This document shows, piece by piece, positions 11,574 to 23,955 of a DNA stretch of 64,000 bases (positions within the stretch are counted from its first letter, which is position 1; each line of letters starts with the position of its first letter). The notes under the pieces were generated by a model. It was not told the DNA's origin. It did not search any database and saw nothing but the letters and a program-made list of their open reading frames with translations. The position numbers and the translations under genes are program-made. The stretch covers positions 1 through 64,000 of the forward strand of contig JAGTJL010000020.1 in assembly GCA_020746875.1 (NCBI GenBank), read 5' to 3'. This DNA comes from Rhexocercosporidium sp. MPI-PUGE-AT-0058 (Eukaryota; Ascomycota; Leotiomycetes; Helotiales).

Positions 11574-12403
11574 GAATTGAAGTGTGCAGGATCAAGAAGG
11601 GCACAGGTCGCGAAATCTTTGATGTCTCGTCAACCCAAACGCAATAAGGCAAGAGAAGAGGCGTGTGAAATGGTATGCCGGAGAGGTACAAGGAAGATGA
11701 ATAAGAAAAGAGTTTTTGGTTTACAAGACTGTGGAATGTCAACAAAAGGAGGACACACTAGGAGGACACAACATGAAGACAAGAGGAGAAATTGCGTGTT
11801 CAAAGGGTCGAGGACAAAATATCCAGCCTAGTAACCTTAGAAGACTTTTGAAAGGGGCAAAGGGGAACTCTTGAGAGGGATACTAGCAGACTTTAATATA
11901 AGTTAGTTTTTAATTTTCCTATGTAATTGAAATTTGGAGATTGGAGATACCAAACCGATGCAATATTATTAACTAAGGCTCTAGTATATGAGCTAGGACA
12001 GCTTTTATGCCATCAAAATTAATAAAAGAAATACTCTTACAAGAAAATTTTGGTCATAAATGACGCTCGTCTACCACTACCCTTTCATATCAATCAATGA
12101 TGTATCCATCAGTTCTGTAAACTCGAAAATAATACTCTATCCAGTAAGCTTGCTGCTCTCCTAGCTCTGCTTGCTGGTTTAAATTCAGATCGCAGCCACC
12201 TACCCCTCTCGGAGCAATTGCGAGGTCAAGAACCAGCTAAAACTTCATGCAAAAAGCTATTTCGATTATTAACAAAAGTTAGGTAAAAATTAAGTTAATA
12301 TACAATCCTCTGTAAGTAATGTTATAACAGGCAAGAGTCAAGGTACGAGAAACTGCTAAAGTAGATTTGAAAGGGCGCATCATCTATTGTACTTTTACGA
12401 AAC
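11574..12403. other. Intergenic region, convergent 3' ends
   Basis: About 830 bp between the stop codons of the HeLo-pseudokinase gene and the cofactor D gene. The first 250 bp are purine-rich (AAGAAGAGG-like); the rest is moderately AT-rich and holds likely 3' UTRs. No gene, RNA gene or repeat is supported. Confidence 0.5.
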
Positions 12404-15390
12404 TTATTCAATACTGTTCTCTTCCCAAAGTTCATCCCTCACGGCATCCCTCACCCTCGGATACTTATACGACATCCCCTTCAACTTTCCCCTGGCACAA
12501 TTCCCATATATCCTCACATACGCCTCTGCCCTTCTCATATTCGAACTCGGTACAAAAGGGACATCCACAGATTGCAGAACCCCTATGTCGAGGAGAAAAG
12601 CGATCGTCTCAAGAGCTGGAACCAACACACGGCTATTCCCAAGCAGAGCCAGCAGAGACAAGGTGACGGTGTTTCCCGCCTCACAAAATGAAACTAATGC
12701 CGACCGACTAGCTTGCGGAAAAGCACCCGTAACAGATGTAACATACCCCGAGAGAAATGTCTCAGACCAGGTCGCATCCCACTCCGGCGACAACTGCATA
12801 TCAAGTAATGCCCGGAAATATAGCTCTGACGAAGGGTCCGAATCAAGTCCCAAACACTTCCCGCCCTCACGTCGAACCTTATCCAACTTCTCAGCAGCAG
12901 TCCTCATTACCCTCCCACGCAGTCTAGGGAGACTCATAACAGCAGCCACCTTCACAGCTTCAATTCTGACTTTCGACCCAACATCCCCTTGGGCCGTAAT
13001 CGTGAAATCATCCAACCCCTCTTCAACCATCCTCACTGCTTCCTCCAAGTGAACCAAAGGGTTTAAACAGCGCAGGATCATTGCTCGAGAATCGGGATCC
13101 TTATCTCGTTTCCAAATATCCTGTATGGTCCTGATGATTACCGCTTGGTGCCCAGAGGTTGCGTAGGCTTTGAAAAGAGTGCTTAGATATGCGTTCTTGC
13201 TTTTGGCTTTTTCGATATAGCCTACGATGAGATCTGGGTTCATCACGACAAGACTTGCTGAAGCCTCTGAGATGACACCAAATGGATCTTCCATCGGCAA
13301 GAACTTCTCAACAATCCTTTCCTGAAGGCGTGAACTTGTGATGCGGGGTGAAGCTATCAATATCCTGCAAGTCGCTTCTGCAATTAATGGTTGATTCCGG
13401 AACGTCGCCCAACTCCCATCAACGTATTTCAGAACGTCCTCGACATCATCTGTCGAGAATCCGACGATAGATGCAATACAAAGCAACACCCCATGCCGCT
13501 CATCACCATCTCGAATTACAAGCTCCTTCAATCTCCCAACAAGAACTTGCAAAACTCGTCGAACATCATGCGGCTTCTCTCGAACAAGCTTTCCGACAGC
13601 TGAAGCCGCAGTCCTCCGCACATCTGCATTCGAGTCCTTCACCCCACGCCAACCCAAAAGACCATCCAGTAGACCACGATAATACTCATCAGATAATGCC
13701 GCTGCCCCAATACCAACCTCAACGGCTCTCGATCGAAGTGCAATGGCATGATAATCAACAACCTGTACAACTTGAATTCCCTCGGCAATCATATCGGGAT
13801 TTCTTCCAATCAACTCTTGCAATGCAGCAGATGATCCTCTTCGAACATTCCCCGCTGGATCCAAGGAGCCAGCAACAACCAGATCAGTTGCCAGGATTTG
13901 CACCGCTGGAAGGCCATCCAATACGATCTGCATCTCTTTCGTGCTATATCTTCGAGCCAGTGCCCATATACCAAAATTGGCGGCATCTCGAACATTTGTT
14001 CCCGTAGAAGCCGACGTACCAGAACGTTTCTCGAAAGACAACGCGAGACGCAGAGCTTTCAAGACAGGAGATAAATTCGCAGGTGGTATCGATCGACGAT
14101 AAAGAAGATGAGAGAATGTCAAGACAAGACCATGCCATTGAAATGGCTTGACATCAGATAGATCTGCTGTCTCAGCCACAATTCTGTAGGTACTTCTGAA
14201 AGTATCAAGAACAACATCGACGACTTGTGATGCCATATCGGGATCAAGCTTCAGAGTAATAATGCTCAAAGCTTTACTAGCAGCGAGTCTGACAGGGGTC
14301 GATTCATCCTCTAGGAAATCAAGAAGGTCACCAATCACAGTTTGAACTCTTTCCAAATCCTGGCCATTGGCAAGTTCGAGCAACGCAATCGCTCGAAAGA
14401 TTTTGATGATAATCTTTCGCGAAACGGCAGATTTCCTGATTGCGTCGAGAATAGTTGTAGGACCATCTTGATCATGAGTAACATCAAAAATCTCAGGCAA
14501 GTACTCAGCCATATCAGGAGTACCTGCAGACGATACGAGCATCCCAGCAAGAAATGAAAGAATGCCAATATAGAAATACGGCGAGCTTTCAGGACCAGCA
14601 GAAGGATGGAGACGAGAGATTCCCCATCTAACCAAAGCTTGGAGAACACCGACTTGTTGCATATCCGGTCGCATGGCTACACGAACCAGAAGTATCTTGG
14701 CAGCATCTCTCTCCTTCCCAGATGATGAGAGATATCGAACAGCAAGAGAAATAACTCGCAATGTTACCGTTGGAACATTTGGTGGACAAGAGAATCCGGG
14801 AATATCTAACTCGACTTCTGTTCCTTGCGAAGATATACTTTCAAGGTCAAATGGGGCGAGAAGGAGCTGGGAAAGCCAGAGGAGTGTGATGTATCTCTCC
14901 TCCCAATCCCACGTTGTGCCCTTCTCAATCGCAGACAGCAACAACTCGAGATCCCTTGTCTCCGTACCAAAGAATTGTACAATTACCTTCTCTCCCCTGA
15001 TCTTGCAGAATGTATATAGCAGCTTACATATAGCTTTCGACGGCGGGGTAAGGAGGTGGTGGGTGGTGGGTTGCTTCGACAGAGGGGCGCGTAGGTATTC
15101 GAGGAAGGCATTCGCAAGGGCGGGTACAAACTTGTTGAGATGAGGATCGAGAAGCTGGGGTAGTTCCTGGAAGGGTTCAAGCTACCAGATGATCAGTAAA
15201 TTGGGAACAACAGACTCTGCAACATACATACGAGGTTCACCAGTCTGTCCATATCCGAGACGCGAACATTGCGTCGAATTCGCCCATTTCGCCTCAGGAA
15301 AGGCGGCAGACACTGTCCGAGATCTGCCAGAAGATTCGGGGCTGATCTCTCCAGCTGCACATCTTGCTCGAGCTCAGGAGCATCCATCAT
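12404..15390 (-). CDS. TBCD: Tubulin-folding cofactor D
   Basis: Two exons on the minus strand: 15390-15232 and 15181-12404, joined across a 50-nt intron (GTATGT...GGTAG) in phase 0, giving about 978 residues. Cofactor D binds beta-tubulin and takes part in assembling the alpha/beta-tubulin dimer with cofactors C and E; in yeasts the orthologues are Cin1 and Alp1. The family is clear from the N-terminal region (LLEPFQELPQLLDPHL, KVIVQFFG) and the central hallmark GTNVRDAANFGIWALARRY following the FEKRSG segment. HEAT-like helical repeats run throughout. The size is close to the usual 1000-1200. The start is the ATG of MMDAPELEQD; the GTG codon just upstream is not needed. It is divergent from the dehydrogenase gene across about 590 bp. 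Nothing looks damaged. Confidence 0.93.
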
Positions 15391-15981
15391 CACAAGGGTC
15401 GTAGAGTTTGTTTACTCTTGGAGGGGCATTTGCAATGTCGCAGCGGTCAAATCGTCACACCTGATTAGCCTCGTTTCGGGCGGCTAGCCACGGCTAAAAG
15501 TGCCTTGGGAGCGAACAGGAAAGCTTAAATTGCTTATGCTTAAGGTGCGGTGTGCAACAAAATCGCGACGAGATAAACAATGGATGGTATCTTCAAGCCA
15601 AACCTTAATTCCATCCAGCGCCTCGGCCCGTTCAATTCAAGATCTCAACAACCGCCATATGCACGAGAATCGACGTCGCGAGTCGCAAAGTATTCGAGTA
15701 TCTCAATTGCGGTCTCCGAAGCGCCAGCATGAATCTGCCTGCCGAGTCCTCTTGGCAATGGGCGGAGGTGGGGGTTGATCGCGGTGAACATCAATGATCT
15801 CATGGCATTTTCGGCGATAGAATAAGGTTAACCCAGCTTGGAGGCGCTGAAACCGAGGTTCAAGTTCGGGATCAGGCCACCTCTGGTTCGAACGCCGGCT
15901 TCCATCCTCTCCGTAAATCCCGAGAGTTACGATTGACCTTCAACAACAATCAACTTCCTTTCCGCGAGTACAATAGCAAAG
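15391..15981. promoter_or_regulatory. Divergent intergenic region, cofactor D / SDR
   Basis: 591 bp between the two start codons, GC-balanced. It should contain both promoters and 5' UTRs. Open frames inside it are short and show no family resemblance. No defined regulatory motif was recognised. Confidence 0.35.
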
Positions 15982-17092
15982 ATGGGCAATCAAGTTTCGC
16001 AGATGTTCCCGCCAGCGGCCAAGTTCACCGAGAAGAATGTTCCGGATCAAACGGGCAAGGTACACCACCTACTCAAGCAATAGGAACACAGCTAATGCAG
16101 CCAGGTCTTCATTGTGACGGGCTCCTCCAGTGGCGTGGGCAAAGAACTCGCCCAAATCCTCTACTCCCATAATGCCAAAGTCTACGTCGCAGCTCGATCC
16201 TCCGAGAAAGCCTCGAAAGCAATCGATTCCATCAAGGCCGCCTTCCCCAACTCGAAAGGCGCGATTGAATACCTCCATCTCGACCTAGATGACCTCTCTA
16301 CAATCAAAGCCTCTGCCGAGGAATTTCTGTCGAAAGAGAAGAGGCTCGACGTTCTGTGGAACAATGCAGGTGTGATGATACCACCTCAGGGCAGCAAGAC
16401 CAAGCAAGGGTACGAGTTGCAGCTGGGGACGAATAATGTTGCGCCGTTCTTGTTCACAAAGCTGTTGACTCCAATACTCAAGAACTCGGCCAAAGTCAAC
16501 CCACCAGGAACTACTAGAGTCGTCTGGGTATCTTCGAGTGCTGCAGAAACCTTCTCGCCCAAAGGAGGAGTGGATTTGACGAATTTGGACTACAAGAAAG
16601 ATCAATCAGCTTGGCACAAATACGGAGTTAGCAAAGTAGGGAATCTCTACCACGCCAAGGAGTTTGCCCAGAGGTATGGAGATGATGGTATTATCAGTGT
16701 GGTATGTTGACAAGATGTATTAGCTGGATGGATCTGACATGCCTAGGCACTGAATCCCGGAAATCTCAAGAGCGATCTGCAAAGACATGTTGTAGGGTGG
16801 CAGAATGCAATTCTCCAGCGTGTTCTCTACAGCCCCATTCATGGTGCATACACAGAATTATTTGCTGGCTTGTCACCAGATGTTACTCACGAGAAAAATG
16901 GAGCATGGAGTGAGTATTCCTCAGGCAGGCATAAATATTTACTAACGTCTACGTCCAGTTATTCCATGGGGACGATTTGCTCCTCTTCGGGCTGATTTAG
17001 TAGCAGGAAGTAAATCAGAGGCAGATGGTGGAACGGGAATCAGCAAGAAGTTCTGGGAGTGGAGTGAGGATCAAGTTAAGTCTTATCTGTGA
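15982..17092 (+). CDS. Short-chain dehydrogenase/reductase
   Basis: Four exons: 15982-16059, 16105-16701, 16747-16909 and 16959-17092. Introns of 45, 45 and 49 nt are GT-AG and phase-consistent, giving 323 residues. The cofactor-binding TGSSSGVG motif begins at residue 31, NNAG at about 112, and the catalytic YxxxK is Y199-GVS-K203. The LNPGNLKSDL segment after the third junction is the usual SDR substrate-loop start. The protein is expected to be a soluble NAD(P)(H)-dependent oxidoreductase of the classical/extended fungal group close to WW-domain-oxidoreductase/retinol-dehydrogenase-like proteins. The substrate cannot be inferred. Length is typical and nothing is broken. Confidence 0.92.
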
Positions 17093-17473
17093 CGGATATA
17101 TTCCTTCCTCTCTCTGTAAGATATGTTTATACTTTCACAAATGGCGTTATACAATTAATACATCAATTACATTCACCGCGTGTTCTTCGACTTAGCCCGA
17201 GTCAAATTTTCTCCCATGCCCTTTCCATCTGCTGTCTGTAGAGCGATCAAGCTCTTGGGACTTCCCCCATTTCTTGTATCCTGTCACCCAACCCTGCACA
17301 ATCGTGTCGACGGTCCGCTGTACAAAGCATCTGGGTTTGACAAAATTTGAAATCAACACTGTCTAGGCTCCTCCCACCTCGCAACGCAGACCGACAGGCT
17401 GGTAAGGTTCGGTCTAATTGCCTCCTACCCAGTCATCTTCCACATCAAGCCAGACAGGTCACTGATTTGCCTC
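17093..17473. other. Intergenic region, convergent 3' ends
   Basis: 381 bp between the SDR stop and the AAA ATPase stop. It contains 3' UTR sequence only, as far as can be seen. Confidence 0.4.
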
Positions 17474-19444
17474 CTAAGGAAACAACCCCAATCCTTGAAG
17501 GTGGTTAGTGGATTCGTTGAATGAAAGACATTCCGGCCTCGAGAATAGTGAATATGGTTGCACAGAAAGATATCCTGCTTCCGTGTGAAGTTTATGTGTT
17601 GGTGATGAATTGTTGAATGAAGAGCAGTTTGGGCCTGCAGAGCATGAGAGGCAGTGCGGACTGATTTCTCTTGGACTTCCGGATGCCACTAGGTCATGTT
17701 CCATCTCACCATGTGAGGGAAGAGCTGGAGTTTCCGGTATTGGAGTCGTGGAATGCCTGTTCCTTAGCAAGATGGTGTCATCCATCTCCTCTCGCAGCAT
17801 CTTAACCTGCTCTTTCATGACCGTCCAGAGCTCGTACTTTTCAAGATCTTCGTCCCCGCCCCCTCCACCAAGCAGTCTGTCGCCTGCATCCTCGCCCTCG
17901 TCGTCATCATCGTGACGGTGTGCGATCTCCAGCAGCGACGACACAAAAGCTTCTTGCATATAAGCAAAACTGAATTCATGAGTAATGTCAGCGATAGGTT
18001 CCACCAAAGCTTCCGGAAAATTGACGTCGGAGTTCGGCTTGAGTTTCTGACGCCAGAACTGGGCATACTGAACCCGTTCCTCTCTATTGGGCAGAGGAAA
18101 GAGGTACTTTCTGTCAAATCGACTTGGACGTTTGGAAAGTCCGGGGTCCAGTCTGTCCATGTGGTTTGTACTCGCAACCATCATAATACCGTCGTTGTTC
18201 TCGAGCCCGTCTACCTCGTTGAAGAAGTAACTGCGTGTTTGAGCTGTGACAATGGTGTCGATATCCTCAAGTACCAAAAGACAAGGACTCATCACGCGTG
18301 CCAGGGCGAACACATTTCTGATGTGAATTGTGTTCGGCGCCGTCTTGACCTATACCGATTTATTTGAGGTCAGTAGCGTGAGTGTAGAAGAAAGCTCTTT
18401 AGAGCGTTGAGGGGATTGCAGACAATAAGCATGCTTTAAGGATTTTAAGGGGGATGAAAGTTCTCTGGAGATTGATTGGGCTTACATATAGTGTTGGAAT
18501 TGAATCTTTACGATCCGCAAGCGTGTGCATTAGAGCCTTGATGCTGATGGTCTTTCCATTTCCTGCAGGGCCATAGAAGATCAAGCCTCGCTTCCAGGGC
18601 ACCCCCAAGTCCGCGTACACATCTTTGCTATCGAAGAAGCGACGGCTGACGCTTTTCAATTCTTTTTTCATACTTGGGTCCAATATCACTTTGTCCCATG
18701 TTGCTCTGTACATCGTTAGCTCGAAGAAGTCGAGAAGGGGTTGGTTGAACAACAGACTTCTGTACTTGATTGTACAAAGCTTCGTCTAGACGCTAATACA
18801 TATCGTAGACATAGATTCCCTTACGCTCTTGGTGGGACTAGAGTCCGACTTGGGCGAGAAGAGTGTCAGTGGCTGTGGAGTGAGACAATTGCGTCTCGCC
18901 TGGGCCAAGCTCCTTCAAGATGTACCTGAGACATCACCATCAGCAGGTCATCCTCAAGATTTTCGAGGACAGAGGGTGGGTATAGATCTTAGACAGCAGA
19001 TCTTACTTACTGCACGTTCGAACATCCCACAACTACACAATACAAGATGAAGTCCTCCTTTCCCCATCGATATCGATACTTCGCAAACCCTCGTGCCTCA
19101 GCAAGTTGACCAGTCTTTCCTCGACCTGCTGGCTGCTGCCATGCACGCATACGGAAAATGGAATCAGATTCAATGTCCAAAGTCGCAGTAGCATTACCGG
19201 CGAATGCGAAAGCGAGCAGATTGAGGCTGATTGTATCGGCATATGTCACTACATATTCTGGGTAGTTGACTCGCAGGTCGTCAAGGAGTTGGAGAATTGG
19301 GTTTGAGAGTTTTGCTGAAGTTATGTCGCCGAATTTAGGAAAGAGTTGAGCAGGTCCATTGTCGCTGCTTGAATCGCTGCCGAGGTTAACTGTACGATCG
19401 ACGTATGTGAAGGCATCTGTTGCAGCCTCTGTGAATGAAGCCAT
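17474..19444 (-). pseudogene. BCS1-like AAA ATPase interrupted by two in-frame TAG codons
   Basis: Phase-consistent exons: 19444-19011, 18925-18758, 18705-18486, 18349-17474. Conserved parts are Walker A GPAGNGKT, Walker B LLVLEDID, a sensor-like VASTNH, and SKRPSRFDRKYLFPLP. This matches fungal P-loop ATPases related to BCS1, which act as unfolding or translocation machines; this subgroup's substrate is unknown. The N-terminal region (SNPILQLLDDLRVNYPEYVV) and the C-terminal extension are also present. Exon 2 carries TAG at 18838-18840 (after AQVGL) and at 18793-18795 (after YVYDMY). From memory of the family, both positions are Trp, so each is TGG to TAG, a CpA-to-TpA change on the template strand as in RIP. 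The join QVQK/ATWDKVIL uses a weak GTCTGT donor. The rest is intact, so inactivation may be recent. An unrecognised splice form or stop readthrough could still rescue it. Confidence 0.7.
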
Positions 19445-20500
19445 GCTAGAAGAATGTATTAGTTGAGCAATTGTGATTGCATAGTAAATTGTAGAGAATC
19501 AAAAGTTCACATCGAGATCGAGGTCATGCATGGCCTTGCACTACTGAGCCCCTTCATTCCCGGCACTAGATCGCCATAGGCAGCAGCTTATTGTGATGTC
19601 ATCAGCCGCTTTACGTGAAGATCTACAGGCTGAGTTTGTCAACAATTCGATACGAGGAGGACAGACGATCGTTTGCAATTGTACAAAGTATCTTAACAAT
19701 TGTTCAAGGCCAGACTTTCATAACGTATGGAGGGATGGGTCGAAGAGGTCGGGACGAGCCGTGAGTCGCTTATTGGCTTGAGTTTTTTTGTGATTCTCCA
19801 CTCATCAAATCCCGCATTATTGCTACATAAATGATTGATGTGATGAATGACGTGGAAGTAACAGTCCATGGTTATTTAATTGTATTTGCTTTTCTGACTA
19901 CGAAAAACACCTATTTAAATGCTGAGCCTGAAAAGAATGCTTCAGGTCGCTAAACTTTAGCGAGCTTCCCCTGAATGGAAGCCGCCCTCGATTATCGACC
20001 AGAGTGACACAACTTTATCTATTTGCCATTACTGCTCATTCTAGACCACATAATTCGGATGCTTTTGGAGCCTCGTCAACTTCCAGAACCTGGGTCTCAT
20101 CGGCCACTGTCCAAGTGGTCAGAACAAATCCCATGATTTCATTGGAGACACTTTTGAGGATTTTGACGACGTACGAGATACATACTATGATATTATCTAT
20201 GTAGACACATCTCTTCGCTTCTGGCAAGTTCCCATTGCTCCCTCGATATAATATTTATATGTGAGCAGCTTCTTAGCTCAGATTTCAATTGGTTGTAACA
20301 CAAGTCGGCAGCTAAACGTAGTCTGCAGTAAGCTGGGCGTAGGCGTCGTCGGGCGTAAGAGGCTCATGGGCTGGACAACTTTGAGCCACCGCTTGTCTCA
20401 ACCTCAATTCATTACCAACTTCTCATCATCTGTTCCAATATCGTCTCCTCCTCACATCTGAAACTCTGAGTCTCGTAACATTCTGTCGCTCATAGTCATC
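19445..20500. other. Intergenic region
   Basis: About 1.05 kb holding the promoter of the AAA ATPase gene (leftward) and of the membrane-protein gene (rightward). Short overlapping frames near 20004-20227 on both strands have no recognisable content. No RNA gene or repeat was identified. Confidence 0.35.
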
Positions 20501-21544
20501 ATGACCTCCGCCTCCAACATCCGGTTCTGGGTTGCCTTCGTTGTCAGCCTCATCGCCGCCATTCCAACAGCATATCTCGGGTGGTATTTCACCAGCAAGA
20601 TCATAGCTTCAGTTCACGTCTCCTCCGACCCAACATATTGGATGGAAAGAGCTAGGAACGAAGCATACGGCATCTGTTACGATGGCTGCTACGATTGCCT
20701 GAACCCCAGTGTGATCGAGACCGCTTGCCGTTTGACAGCCATTGTTGAAGTTCCAGGCGTGATATGTGACTTTAGCCAGATATGGACGTGGGATGGAGCT
20801 TCGAAATATCCCGAGAAATGTCTCGTTGCCGTTGGGGACATCTACAAAGAAGATGCCTTGGCCTGGAAGAGATTTTGGTACAAACCCTTGTACCTTTTGG
20901 CATTCTCCGCCGCGGCATGGATAGGGTTTAACTCCTTTCATTTGTCACGCGGGGTTCTCGACAAATATCGCGCTTTCGAATACCCTCCTAGATATCAACG
21001 GATTGAAACACCATCACCAGGACCTCTAATCTCAACAAGAAAGTCAAGCAACGTCAAGATACCCTTACTCGCCACCGCAATCGTCTTACTCGCCCTTCCA
21101 TCACCCGTCCTAGGATATACATGCACATCTCAGCCAGCATACAACGCACTCTTTTCCAACGCCGACGATACCATCTATGGCGTCATTCACGGTTGGCTCT
21201 CTTCCTGCTACGAAGAAAGCTATTCATGCGGCGAGACATGTACGTCTTCCGGATCCTTGGGAGACAGAAGCTGCGATACGATCTATTGCGGCCAGGAGCG
21301 GACGGCGAAAGCTCCCAGACATTATGTCAATCAGGCTGCGGAGAGGGTTGTTGATTGTGGGTTCCGAATGGTGGATTTTGTGCCGGGGGTTGTGGATAGG
21401 AGGATTCCGAATCCGAGGATTGAAGGCAAGTTGTGGGTTAAGCTTGCTGTTAATCGGTTTAATGGAACTGATTCTGGTGGGGAAAGTAGGGTGGATGAGA
21501 TGGTCAAGTGCTTGTATGACATTGTTGACTCGCCGAAGTGGTAA
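20501..21544 (+). CDS. Cys-rich membrane protein of unknown function
   Basis: Single exon, 347 residues. It starts with a hydrophobic helix (about residues 8-32, FWVAFVVSLIAAIPTAYLGW), followed by a Cys-rich segment (GICYDGCYDCLNP and later CDF, KCLV). A second hydrophobic helix lies at about 128-146 (PLYLLAFSAAAWIGF) and a third at about 187-206 (IPLLATAIVLLALPSPVLGY). A second Cys-rich segment follows (CYEESYSCGETCTSSG, CDTIYCG). The even number of Cys between helices suggests extracytoplasmic disulfide-bonded loops. No known domain is recognised. The reading frame and codon use look genuine, and the 3' end is convergent with the hydrolase gene 208 bp away. Confidence 0.7.
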   Translation: MTSASNIRFWVAFVVSLIAAIPTAYLGWYFTSKIIASVHVSSDPTYWMERARNEAYGICYDGCYDCLNPSVIETACRLTAIVEVPGVICDFSQIWTWDGASKYPEKCLVAVGDIYKEDALAWKRFWYKPLYLLAFSAAAWIGFNSFHLSRGVLDKYRAFEYPPRYQRIETPSPGPLISTRKSSNVKIPLLATAIVLLALPSPVLGYTCTSQPAYNALFSNADDTIYGVIHGWLSSCYEESYSCGETCTSSGSLGDRSCDTIYCGQERTAKAPRHYVNQAAERVVDCGFRMVDFVPGVVDRRIPNPRIEGKLWVKLAVNRFNGTDSGGESRVDEMVKCLYDIVDSPKW

Positions 21545-21752
21545 AGTGATGTTGGAAATGGAAAGGTGTCTGTTTTCATGGAGAGCGACTGTATCAACTT
21601 GGATACATGGACGAGAATTAGAAGTTCATTCGAAATTTGCGGGGAGTTTGAGAATAGAACTGCAACAATTTCCATTATCATTAGCTTTCTTCCTGCTTGT
21701 TCTGTTCACTACCGGCACCGAACTGCATCTCTCGTCTCTTCAATCCTCTCAC

Positions 21753-22980
21753 CTATGTCTTCAAATCCTTCAAAACAGCATCCGCAACATTCCTACAACC
21801 CATAAGCATTCCCTCAGGCAGGATCTTTGTCTCGGTCTTCAAAAACATCCCAGCGTCCCCAATGTCTTCTATACCCTGCCAAACATGGATTCCCCCAACC
21901 TTAACTTCCATGTCCACAACCACCCCTTCCTTCTCCAAAATACCCTTGAATTCCACAATTTCATCAAGTAGTACCTCATTTCCGCCAGCGCTCATCCAGA
22001 CTCTCTTCGGAAGGACATCTCTCCACTTCAAGGTACCAAGTAACGGTGCTGTGAAATCGAGATGCGGACATGTCTCGAACGCCTCCGGAGAAGAAAACAG
22101 TTCTTTAGCGAGGCGAAACACGGCATCCCGAGGTATAGTATCCGTGTACTTATTTCTGACGACAGATGGGCGAATCGTACACTGCAAATCCAACCACGGA
22201 CTCATCAAAAAGACCCCCCTTTCCGGCTTTGGTAATCCCAAGCCAGGCAGGCTGGTCAACAGACACAGCGCTAGATGCCCACCTGCTGAATCACCAAGGA
22301 CGCCAATCTTCTTCGCCGAGATCCTCTCCTCGTCAAGGAGGTACTTGTACCCCTCTATCGCCTGATTAAGCTGCGTGGGGTACTTCTTCTCTGGCGCATA
22401 CGAGTACTTCAAAGCAAAACAGCTGAGTGTGATTCCACGCTCGGCGGCTATCTCAGCGACTCGGAGGATGAGAGGGAGGAATCTCGCGGGGTGGCCTTCA
22501 CTGTAGGCACCACCGTGGAGGTAGTAGAGAACAATATCGCATTTTAAGGGCTCGGTAGGGCAGCCTGGTGCGCCTTTACAGAGCCAGTAGCCTGCTACTT
22601 TTGGGAGGAGGACGGGTTGGTAAATGTTGGATTTCTGGTTGCGGAAGCGGGGTGAGGTCAGGACTTTCGAGGACTCAGAAGAGAAGCTTCTGATCAGGGA
22701 AAGAGGGAGAATTTGAGGGCTTGTGGCGTGTCAGTGGGTGCGCATACGGGGAGGGATTCGAGGGAACATACTGGGAGAACAAGAAACGAAATGCGGAGAG
22801 GCCGAGATCAGATAGGAGAGTGACTTCGTTTTTGCTAAAGTTTCTGGTCCGTCGGAAGAGGACTTGCACGAGAATGATGGGAATGCAAACTGGTATGAAG
22901 ATGAGACGAAGCCAGTCCGTGATATGGGGTTTGAGGTCATCGTTTGGGGCTTCGATATGAGGTGGGTCGGATTCTGTCAT
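21753..22980 (-). CDS. Alpha/beta hydrolase, hormone-sensitive-lipase/steryl-acetyl-hydrolase type
   Basis: Two exons on the minus strand, 22980-22772 and 22689-21753, with an 82-nt intron (GTATGT...GATCAG), giving 381 residues. An N-terminal membrane anchor is likely (LRLIFIPVCIPIILVQVLF). The oxyanion-hole motif YLHGGAYSEG, the nucleophile elbow GDSAGG, an Asp in the AGGNEVLLDE segment, and a His in GGIHVW form a complete catalytic set in the expected order. Such enzymes hydrolyse short acyl esters of lipids or xenobiotics, often at the ER or lipid droplets. The substrate is unknown. The internal LKYSYAP frame has no nearby Met, which supports the spliced model. Confidence 0.9.
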
Positions 22981-23955
22981 CCTGTCGAACAGTCGAAGAT
23001 TTACTTCTTGATCTTACTGTAATGTTTGGTCCAGAATGATAGAAAGCGAGACAATAGACCTGAAAAAATAAGCTTTTCTGGATGCTGATGTCGCAGCTTT
23101 TTGTAGCTGAGAGGCGGGGAGTCGATATGTCCGAGACCGGGAAATTGAATGATGCGAAGTTGATAGCGGATGCCCGGTCATCAAATCTTCTCAACCCAAG
23201 TTCATATGTCAAGTTGCACAAGAACGATGTAAAGATCAAAAGAGACTTGCACTTGATAGAAATTCAAATACCTAAGGTTGCTCCCGCATCCTGTTGTGAA
23301 CGAAGCCGCGAGGCCTGAGCGGGAGGGAATTGGGACCCGGAGGTGACACCGGGTGGGGGCCCGGCTCTGAGAAGAAGTGCTTGGCTATCAACCGCCATAG
23401 GCACCTTTTAGCGTCGTTTGATATACGCTAAGGAGAGATACCTCCTCTGAAGCAACACATCTAGCTCCACAAGATCAAGACAACCTTTTTTTGTAAGAAA
23501 GAATAAGTATTTCGAAGCAGTTGTACTCAAATATAAAATTAAATTGTCTTGAAATTGAGTGTTGCGCTCGATGCACCCCCTCTACTTTCCGCGCTAAAAT
23601 GTGCAAGCGACGGCGGTCGATGGGATAGAGTAATTAGTGCGCGAGATCTAGAAGTTGGCCATGGCTGTTTATAAAATAATCATTCGCATCGTTTGATTGG
23701 ACCAGTGAGCCCTTCGAGCTCCCAGGGGTTTGATAGCGGAATACCCTTTTCAGACATCTCTGTTATTTTGGCTTCGCAGAATGATGTGGCTTCAAGGTGG
23801 CTAAGCTACAGCGAGCGGGTTTACTTCATTAACCCCAACTTCACAGCAAGCTGCTGAAAGGTTTGGTGGGAGAAAAGAGCCTACGATTACTCGTGCAACC
23901 ATCAGACTTTCATTTCACTCACCTGCTCTGCTCCGAACCCAGATCCACCTGGCCC
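22981..23955. other. Intergenic region
   Basis: About 975 bp between the hydrolase start and the stop of the acetamidase-type gene. A GC-rich patch near 23330-23380 has a small CCCGG...CCGGG inverted repeat. A 78-codon open frame at 23082-23318 shows nothing recognisable. No gene is supported. Confidence 0.35.

Noticed and set aside
12387..15143. Plus-strand frames up to 221 codons across 12387-15143
   Set aside because: They lie antisense to cofactor D, which is recognised along its whole length.
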